The position numbers were made by a program, and so were the translations under genes. This document shows positions 7,283-12,615 of a stretch of 12,615 nt of DNA, one piece after another. The DNA is from Chitinophagaceae bacterium (GTDB taxonomy: Bacteria; Bacteroidota; Bacteroidia; Chitinophagales; Chitinophagaceae), in assembly GCA_016787105.1 (NCBI GenBank), contig JAEUVI010000012.1, positions 1-12,615 on the forward strand, read 5' to 3'. Below the pieces are notes generated by a model, which did no database searches, was not told the origin of the DNA, and worked only from the letters and a program-made list of their open reading frames with translations. Each line of letters opens with the position of its first letter. Within the stretch, counting starts at the first letter, position 1.

Positions 7283-7392
7283 AGCAATAGGAAGTAAGCA
7301 TTAGGTCTTTAGCGATCGTGTTTATGTCGGGATGATAAATGGCGGGAGTTTTTTGATTGGGGGTCGTAAAGCAAATCGCCAACAGCTTAGAG

Positions 7393-8517
7393 CTACACAA
7401 GCACATCTTCAATAGTTCTGCTTCTCCTGCTTTTTTCAGCAGCGAATGCTATAATGTGACTTTCCACAGAAATATCAATAGAAGAACTCAGCAAAGCAGG
7501 ATTCTGTTGTCCTACAGCCTGTACCCAATCTTTCATCAACCGGTGATCGCCACCGCCATGGCTATCCGTTTTCATAGACCAGGTTGTTTTTTTTCCCGTA
7601 CGGAAATCTGTCATTGTAAATGTTTCCATATCTCCTACGATATCTCCTTTTGATCCCATTATTCTTGTTCTTCTTCCTTCGTAAGATACATGCGCTTCCA
7701 TCGAAAATGCCGCGGTTACGCCATTTTTAAAAAGAATATTCACTGTCAAATGATCCGGCTGATCATTATCCATCCGGTATACACATCGGCCATAGTCAGT
7801 TGTTTTCAATCCTTCCAGTATTACTTCATCCCATTTATTTTTATTTTCCGGTAAATCAAAAACGTATAGGCGTTTACGGTCACGGAAATAAATCTGTAAC
7901 GCTGAGTAGGCACAACTTCCTTCTACCATACATCCATCCATGCAGCGTTCAGTGCTTCCTTCCGGCGCATTTGTATTGGTAAACCATTTCAGGTTTCCAA
8001 AGCAGTGTACATTATCTGCTTCATTGCCCACCAGCCATCTTATAATATCGGTATCATGACATGATTTTGCAAGTATAATCGGGGTCGCGAATTTGCTGTT
8101 TCTCCATTTGCCCCTTACATACGAGTGGCTCATGTGTACGTGTTCTATTGGTTCAAGATGTTGTACACTGATTACCTCGCCGATTGTTTTTGCATCAATA
8201 ATTTCTTTTAGTTCGCGGAAGTAAGGCGTATACCGAAGTACATGGCACACACCAACTATTGTAAATTCATCCGGATTTTTTATCGCATAGTCAGCATAAA
8301 TACTGCCACGGTGACCGGCTCCAATCAATATCGCTGTAACAGGCTTGCTGAGTTTTTTATGAAGCGGGTTTTCAAAAACATCCTCATGAAGCCCGAATAA
8401 CTTTGCTACTTCTTTCCAGCCATCAGTCACAGTATCAGTGACTGTATCAATAGCACCGTCTACCAGTTTGAATGTTCTTAGTAAATTTCTTGCCGAGATG
8501 AATTGTCTTAAGGACAT
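7393..8517 (-). CDS. Gfo/Idh/MocA family oxidoreductase with apparent internal deletion
   Basis: A 374-residue open frame of the NAD(P)-dependent Gfo/Idh/MocA sugar-oxidoreductase family. The nucleotide-binding GAGHRG (66-71) and the large C-terminal domain are clear (LEPIEHVHMSHSYVRG, ILAKSCHDTDIIRWLVG, TDYGRCVYRMDNDQPDH, RIMGSKGDIVGD, HGGGDHRLMKDW). However, FTIVGV (85-90) runs straight into CHVLRYTPYF (91-100). In relatives as I remember them, some 70-80 residues lie between these, covering the rest of the Rossmann fold and the EKP motif with its catalytic lysine. The frame is kept and the flanks look unmutated, but cofactor binding and catalysis should be lost. The N-terminal 55 residues before SKPVTAILIGAG are an unusual extension with no internal ATG. 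The gene diverges from icmF. It may be a recent deletion, a repurposed protein or an assembly collapse. Confidence 0.75.
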   Translation of the reverse strand: MSLRQFISARNLLRTFKLVDGAIDTVTDTVTDGWKEVAKLFGLHEDVFENPLHKKLSKPVTAILIGAGHRGSIYADYAIKNPDEFTIVGVCHVLRYTPYFRELKEIIDAKTIGEVISVQHLEPIEHVHMSHSYVRGKWRNSKFATPIILAKSCHDTDIIRWLVGNEADNVHCFGNLKWFTNTNAPEGSTERCMDGCMVEGSCAYSALQIYFRDRKRLYVFDLPENKNKWDEVILEGLKTTDYGRCVYRMDNDQPDHLTVNILFKNGVTAAFSMEAHVSYEGRRTRIMGSKGDIVGDMETFTMTDFRTGKKTTWSMKTDSHGGGDHRLMKDWVQAVGQQNPALLSSSIDISVESHIIAFAAEKSRRSRTIEDVLV

Positions 8518-8627
8518 GGGTTCGTGATTAGATGTTTTTATTTAAGACAGCAGTAAATTTTCAACCCTGAGTTGGCTTGTGGTTAATAAAATTAAGAAAA
8601 TACAGGGTTATTATAAAAACTAACGAC

Positions 8628-8658
8628 TGTTAACCTTTCGTTTATTCTATTAACTTTG
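8628..8658 (+). promoter_or_regulatory. Candidate promoter of icmF
   Basis: TAACTTTG at 8651-8658 matches the Bacteroidota -7 element TAnnTTTG and lies 20 nt before ATG 8679, giving a leader of roughly 14 nt. The expected -33 position (8628-8631, TGTT) is only a weak match to TTTG. It is in the 161-nt divergent region between icmF and the oxidoreductase. No clear minus-strand -7 element was found there. Confidence 0.5.
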
Positions 8659-8678
8659 CTGATTCTTTAAACGATTGT

Positions 8679-11600
8679 ATGGCTAACGAATCACAGAATA
8701 AGATAAGAATAGTTACGGCCGCCTCACTTTTCGACGGACATGATGCCGCGATTAATATCATGCGCCGTATCATGCAAAGCAAGGGTGTAGAAGTAATACA
8801 TCTTGGGCATAACCGCAGTGTAAAAGAAATTGTGGAAGCTGCTATTGAGGAAGATGTGCAGGCAATAGCGATTACCAGTTACCAGGGCGGGCATATGGAA
8901 TTCTTCCGCTACATGAAAGATTTGCTGGATGAAAATGGATGCAGCCATATTAAAATATTTGGAGGAGGTGGCGGTACTATTTTACCCAATGAAATCCGGG
9001 AGTTGCATAAATATGGAATCACCCGGATTTATTCGCCGGACGATGGACGTAAAATGGGTTTGGAAGGAATGATTGAAGATCTTATAAACAAAGCCTCCCC
9101 AAACCCCTCCGAAGGAAGTGCTTTAGAGTCTTACAGTAATAACAGTATTCCGTTAAGCGAAACATATGACATTCGGAAAATTGCAAAAGCAATAAGTATC
9201 GCGGAGCAAGGCAAAGAATACTCTTCCTTATTAAAGGATATTATCAAACTTTCGGAATCCGGAACCCCCCTTAGGAGGGCGGGTTGTGTACTTGGCATTA
9301 CCGGAACAGGTGGCGCAGGTAAATCATCTGTAACTGATGAAATAGTCCGCCGGTATCTTCATTCATTTACTGATAAATCAATTGCAGTTATTTCTGTAGA
9401 TCCTTCGAAGAAAAAAACAGGAGGCGCTTTGCTGGGCGACAGGATTCGGATGAATTCTATACATCATCCACGTGCTTATATGCGCAGCCTTGCTACCAGG
9501 GAAAGTGACAGGGCATTAAGTAAGCATGTGCAGGAAGCAATTAATATCTGCAAAGGAGCAGGTTATGATTTTATTATTTTGGAATCGGCAGGAACCGGGC
9601 AGAGTGATGCGTCTATTCTTGACTATTGCGACGTGAGTATGTATGTGATGACACCTGAATATGGTGCTGCATCGCAATTGGAAAAAATAAACATGCTTGA
9701 TTACGCAGATATAATTGTTATCAACAAATTTGACAAAACAGGTTCTTTAGATGCATTGGCAGAAGTTCGTAAACAATATAAGCGCAATCATCTATTGTTT
9801 ACTACTAATGATGAAGAATTGCCGGTTATCGGAACGATAGCAAGTAAGTTCAATGATGAAGGTGTAAATCATTTGTTTGCTTTACTGCTGAAAGCGATTG
9901 AGAAGAAAACGGGTGAAAAGTTTGGTGAATTCAGTTTCAACGAAACAGCGAAAGTTTCCCAGGCGATTATTCCATCTGCAAGGGTCCGCTATTTAAGTGA
10001 GATAGCCAGCGGCATCAGGGATTATAATAAAATTGTAGAGGAACAATCCGCGATTGCCACAAAAATTTACCAGTTGAAGGGAACAATTGAAACGCTGAAA
10101 GAAAATAAAAACGAACCTGCAATTATTACTGAACTGGAAAAGAATGTTTCATTGCTTATTGACAAACTCGAACCTGTTTCAAGAAAACTGTTGCAGAAAT
10201 GGCCGGATAAACTGAAAGCATATGAAGCCGATACTTATGAATACAAAGTGCGGGATAAAGTGATAAGCCAGGAAATGTTTACAACTAGCCTATCTGGTAC
10301 AAGAATTCCAAAAGTTATATTGCCAAAGTTTAAGGATTGGGGTGATATATTGAAATGGCAGGCACAGGAAAATGCACCGGGGTTGTTTCCATTTACAGCA
10401 GGCGTGTTTCCTTTAAAAAGAGAGGGAGAAGATCCAACCAGGATGTTTGCAGGGGAAGGCGGGCCTGAAAGAACCAATAAACGTTTTCACTATGTAAGTT
10501 TTGAACAGCCAGCAAAAAGATTGAGTACTGCTTTCGATAGTGTTACATTATATGGAGAAGATCCGGATCCACGTCCGGATATATATGGAAAAATTGGTAA
10601 CAGCGGGGTGAGCATCGCGACTGTTGATGACGCTAAAAAATTGTATAGCGGTTTCGATCTCTGCGATCCGAAAACATCGGTGAGTATGACGATTAACGGG
10701 CCAGCTCCAATCATTCTTGCTTTTTTTCTCAATGCGGCGATTGATCAGCAGTGTGAAAAGAAAATTGCAGAACTAAGATTAGAAAAGGATTTGAAAAAGA
10801 TTATTGATGAGAAATTCGGAAAGCTTCCTAAGCCGGTATATTACAATCCTGCTTCGCCGGAAAGATTGCCGGACGGTAATGATGGGCTGGGACTGAAATT
10901 GTTGGGAATGAGTGGTGAAGATATTCTTAATACAGATGTATATGATCAATGCAAACAATTTGCATTGCAGCAGGTACGTGGCACGGTACAGGCAGATATA
11001 CTGAAAGAAGATCAGGCACAGAATACCTGTATTTTCTCAACCGAGTTTGCATTGAAGCTCATGGGCGACGTACAGGAATATTTTATTCAAAACAAAGTGC
11101 GGAACTTTTACAGCGTCAGCATCAGCGGCTATCATATCGCGGAAGCAGGGGCAAACCCTATTACACAATTGGCATTTACCTTGTCAAATGGTTTTACTTA
11201 TGTTGAATATTTTTTAAGCCGCGGAATGAATATTGATGACTTCGCTCCCAATCTTTCTTTTTTCTTCAGCAATGGTATGGATGCAGAGTACAGTGTGATT
11301 GGAAGAGTGGCGCGCCGCATCTGGGCAAAAGCTATGAAATACAGATACAAGGCCAATAAGCGTAGCCAGATGCTGAAGTATCATATACAAACATCGGGAA
11401 GGAGCTTGCATGCACAGGAAATTGATTTCAACGATATACGTACAACCTTGCAGGCATTATATGCTATTTACGATAATTGCAATTCCCTTCACACCAATGC
11501 ATACGACGAAGCAATAACCACACCGACTGAAGAAAGTGTTCGTCGTGCAATGGCGATACAGCTTATCATAAACCGCGAGTTGGGTAGTGCCAATATCGAA

Positions 11601-12077
11601 AATTTTATACAGGGATCTTTTATCATCGAAGAACTGACCGATCTTGTTGAAGAAGCAGTAATGAAAGAATTTGATCGCATTACAGATCGTGGTGCCGTAC
11701 TGGGTGCGATGGAGCGAATGTACCAGCGGAATAAAATTCAGGAAGAAAGCCTGCATTATGAACACATGAAGCATACCGGCGAGCTACCTGTAGTCGGTGT
11801 AAATACATTTTTAGGAAAAAAAGGATCACCGACTATTATACCAAAAGAAATAATACGAAGTACCAAAGAAGAGAAGGAGCAGCAGATTCAAAACCTGGGA
11901 GCATTTAAAAAAAGAAATGAAGAGAGGAGTGAGTTAGAATTGAGAAAATTAAAACAGGTGGCAGTAAACAATGAAAACATATTTAAGCAATTAATGGAAA
12001 CAGTGAAGTATTGCTCATTAGGACAGATTACAAATGCTTTATATGAAGTGGGTGGGCAATACCGGAGAAGTATGTAA
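8679..12077 (+). CDS. icmF: Fused isobutyryl-CoA mutase IcmF
   Basis: A 1132-residue adenosylcobalamin-dependent acyl-CoA mutase fused to its own G-protein chaperone. It interconverts isobutyryl-CoA and n-butyryl-CoA in the cytoplasm. Residues about 8-136 are the B12-binding domain with FDGHDAA (18-24; His21 as lower cobalt ligand) and FGGGGG. Residues about 203-420 are a MeaB-type GTPase: P-loop GTGGAGKSS (209-217), VDPS (240-243), LESAGTGQSD (301-310) and NKFD (349-352). Residues about 540-1132 are the substrate-binding barrel. Phe590 (RMFAG) and Gln781 (QAQNT) occupy the positions of Tyr89 and Arg207 in methylmalonyl-CoA mutase, the published signature separating isobutyryl- from methylmalonyl-CoA mutases. 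Length is normal for IcmF. The 137-203 linker carries two in-frame repeat remnants. It is monocistronic as far as seen; a related branched acyl-CoA such as pivalyl-CoA could also be a substrate. Confidence 0.95.
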   Translation: MANESQNKIRIVTAASLFDGHDAAINIMRRIMQSKGVEVIHLGHNRSVKEIVEAAIEEDVQAIAITSYQGGHMEFFRYMKDLLDENGCSHIKIFGGGGGTILPNEIRELHKYGITRIYSPDDGRKMGLEGMIEDLINKASPNPSEGSALESYSNNSIPLSETYDIRKIAKAISIAEQGKEYSSLLKDIIKLSESGTPLRRAGCVLGITGTGGAGKSSVTDEIVRRYLHSFTDKSIAVISVDPSKKKTGGALLGDRIRMNSIHHPRAYMRSLATRESDRALSKHVQEAINICKGAGYDFIILESAGTGQSDASILDYCDVSMYVMTPEYGAASQLEKINMLDYADIIVINKFDKTGSLDALAEVRKQYKRNHLLFTTNDEELPVIGTIASKFNDEGVNHLFALLLKAIEKKTGEKFGEFSFNETAKVSQAIIPSARVRYLSEIASGIRDYNKIVEEQSAIATKIYQLKGTIETLKENKNEPAIITELEKNVSLLIDKLEPVSRKLLQKWPDKLKAYEADTYEYKVRDKVISQEMFTTSLSGTRIPKVILPKFKDWGDILKWQAQENAPGLFPFTAGVFPLKREGEDPTRMFAGEGGPERTNKRFHYVSFEQPAKRLSTAFDSVTLYGEDPDPRPDIYGKIGNSGVSIATVDDAKKLYSGFDLCDPKTSVSMTINGPAPIILAFFLNAAIDQQCEKKIAELRLEKDLKKIIDEKFGKLPKPVYYNPASPERLPDGNDGLGLKLLGMSGEDILNTDVYDQCKQFALQQVRGTVQADILKEDQAQNTCIFSTEFALKLMGDVQEYFIQNKVRNFYSVSISGYHIAEAGANPITQLAFTLSNGFTYVEYFLSRGMNIDDFAPNLSFFFSNGMDAEYSVIGRVARRIWAKAMKYRYKANKRSQMLKYHIQTSGRSLHAQEIDFNDIRTTLQALYAIYDNCNSLHTNAYDEAITTPTEESVRRAMAIQLIINRELGSANIENFIQGSFIIEELTDLVEEAVMKEFDRITDRGAVLGAMERMYQRNKIQEESLHYEHMKHTGELPVVGVNTFLGKKGSPTIIPKEIIRSTKEEKEQQIQNLGAFKKRNEERSELELRKLKQVAVNNENIFKQLMETVKYCSLGQITNALYEVGGQYRRSM
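9091..9130. repeat. GC-rich palindromic repeat remnant in the icmF linker (left copy)
   Basis: This C-rich then G-rich stretch includes CCCCTCC-GAA-GGAAGTG (9104-9120), which becomes a perfect hairpin if GGAAGTG is restored to GGAGGGG. It is flanked by AAGC and GCTTT. Its base composition differs sharply from the surrounding gene. It is read in frame as ASPNPSEGSALES (139-151), between the B12 domain and the G domain. PNPSEG-type peptides from such repeats recur in Bacteroidota proteins in my recollection. Confidence 0.55.
9263..9285. repeat. GC-rich palindromic repeat remnant in the icmF linker (right copy)
   Basis: AACCC (9263-9267) pairs with GGGTT (9281-9285) and CCC (9268-9270) pairs with GGG (9277-9279), with one bulged C at 9280 and a 6-nt loop. 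The stretch is read in frame as GTPLRRAG (195-202), directly before the first strand of the GTPase domain (CVLGITGTGG). It resembles the other half of the same repeat type as the left copy, about 130 nt away. Confidence 0.5.
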
Positions 12078-12369
12078 TGTTTTGTATAAATACATACAAC
12101 ATGTAAAGTTTTTTCTCATTCAGTAGTTTTACTTATTTGGGAATTTTTAAACCGCAATACTTCCACCGCTTCTTTTTGCCTTGAAACAATTACACACATA
12201 TATCCTTTGTGTATGATTGTATGCGGATAGCCGTATTGCCACCTTTCCATAAGCCATAGTCTTCCTTTCCATCCCTGGAAAGTTTCAACATGGGTAATTG
12301 TTGTAAAACTGTTAACGTTTTTGTTTCATTTGCCTTACTGCTGTAATTTACAGCCATCATTTCTATCTC
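12078..12369. other. Intergenic stretch after icmF with a doubtful small ORF
   Basis: 292 nt with no convincing gene and no clear GC-rich terminator after icmF. A minus-strand frame from ATG 12357 to a stop at 12190 would give 55 residues (MAVNYSSKANETKT... to ...QSYTKDICV) with ordinary-looking composition (DGKEDYGLWKGG). I recognise no family and see no good promoter for it. The interval also holds a small hairpin (CTTTCC/GGAAAG, 12265-12282) and the palindrome at 12340-12354. Confidence 0.3.
12340..12354. promoter_or_regulatory. 15-bp palindrome upstream of the MG2 protein gene
   Basis: GCTGTAATTTACAGC has perfect 7-bp arms around a single central base and ends 15 nt before ATG 12370. A weak promoter may lie just before it (TTG at 12301-12303, 21-nt spacer, TTCATTTG at 12325-12332 with one mismatch to TAnnTTTG). 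The palindrome would then sit at or just after the transcription start, a suitable place for a repressor site or leader hairpin. Confidence 0.3.
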
Positions 12370-12615
12370 ATGGAGAAAACGACTTTTAAAAAGAAAAAAT
12401 ATTTCATTTCCTGCGTTTGTTTTTTCTTTTTGTTTCTTGCAGGCCGGGCACAGAATATTGATGCTACAATTGCGGAGTATGCTGAAAAGTTTACACAGGA
12501 ACGGATGTACCTGCACTTTGATAAAGCTTCTTATTCGCCCGGAGAAACAATCTGGTTTAAGGCATATATGATGGAAGATATCCTTCCCGCTTTGAAGAGT
12601 AAAAACATATATGTA
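12370..12615 (+). CDS. Secreted MG2-domain protein, 5' part only
   Basis: The first 82 codons of a gene that continues past the window. Translation gives a basic start and hydrophobic core (MEKTTFKKKKYF, ISCVCFFFLFLAG) with likely signal cleavage after GRAQ near residue 28. The mature start contains QERMYLHFDKASYSPGETIW (44-63) and then FKAYM. The pattern ERxYLHFDKxxYxPGETIWFKAY is the opening strand of alpha-2-macroglobulin MG2-like domains in large Bacteroidota outer-membrane or periplasmic proteins, some of which carry TonB-plug-like C-terminal parts. The start is ATG 12370 because it directly precedes the signal peptide. What follows the first domain cannot be seen. Confidence 0.8.
   Translation, partial: MEKTTFKKKKYFISCVCFFFLFLAGRAQNIDATIAEYAEKFTQERMYLHFDKASYSPGETIWFKAYMMEDILPALKSKNIYV

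Noticed and set aside
11457..11774. 105-codon minus-strand frame inside icmF
   Set aside because: It is a shadow of the mutase barrel coding sequence, with no family features.
12081..12100. Hairpin TGTAT-AA-ATACA after icmF as a terminator
   Set aside because: The stem is 5 A/T-rich base pairs with a 2-nt loop and no following T-tract.
12358..12516. Longer minus-strand frame reaching 12516, overlapping the MG2 gene
   Set aside because: It is antisense to a clear signal peptide and MG2 domain start; only the portion outside the plus-strand gene was considered, and that with low confidence.

Overview
The window looks like chromosomal DNA of a Bacteroidota bacterium, most likely from the Chitinophagaceae/Sphingobacteriales side. 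The evidence is AT-rich DNA, little use of Shine-Dalgarno sequences, several matches to the Bacteroidota -7 promoter element TAnnTTTG, a secreted M1 peptidase, an MG2-type surface protein at the right edge, and GC-rich palindromic repeat remnants of a kind I associate with this phylum. No rRNA, tRNA, CRISPR array, phage gene or transposase is visible. The taxonomy is inferred from gene content and promoter style, not from a marker gene.

Left block (about 63-2646, all minus strand). In transcription order it holds a Crp/Fnr-type regulator, a small Rossmann-like protein of unknown role, a cytoplasmic YceI-family lipocalin-like protein, and a 4,5-DOPA-type extradiol dioxygenase (LigB superfamily). 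Spacing is tight (25-93 nt), so this is probably one unit, with a likely second promoter in front of the small Rossmann gene. A strong hairpin terminator at 2740-2776 separates it from the next gene.

Middle block (about 2790-8517, all minus strand). In transcription order it holds a Gfo/Idh/MocA-type oxidoreductase, a fusion of an AmgK-like sugar kinase with the C-terminal domain of RapZ, a MurU-like nucleotidyltransferase, and a secreted M1 metallopeptidase. The kinase and nucleotidyltransferase form a plausible two-step route (sugar to sugar-1-phosphate to UDP-sugar), as in MurNAc recycling. The attached RapZ domain, which senses glucosamine-6-phosphate in enterobacteria, makes this pair the most interesting system here. 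The oxidoreductase appears to have an in-frame internal deletion that removes the second half of its Rossmann domain and the EKP motif.

Right block (8679-12615, plus strand). It holds a full-length icmF, the fused adenosylcobalamin-dependent isobutyryl-CoA mutase (B12 domain, MeaB-like G-protein chaperone, substrate-binding barrel). It has the Phe/Gln pair expected for a non-acidic acyl-CoA substrate, and two GC-rich palindromic repeat remnants read in frame within its first interdomain linker. After a 292-nt gap that holds only a doubtful small ORF and a palindrome, the start of a secreted MG2-domain protein runs off the window.
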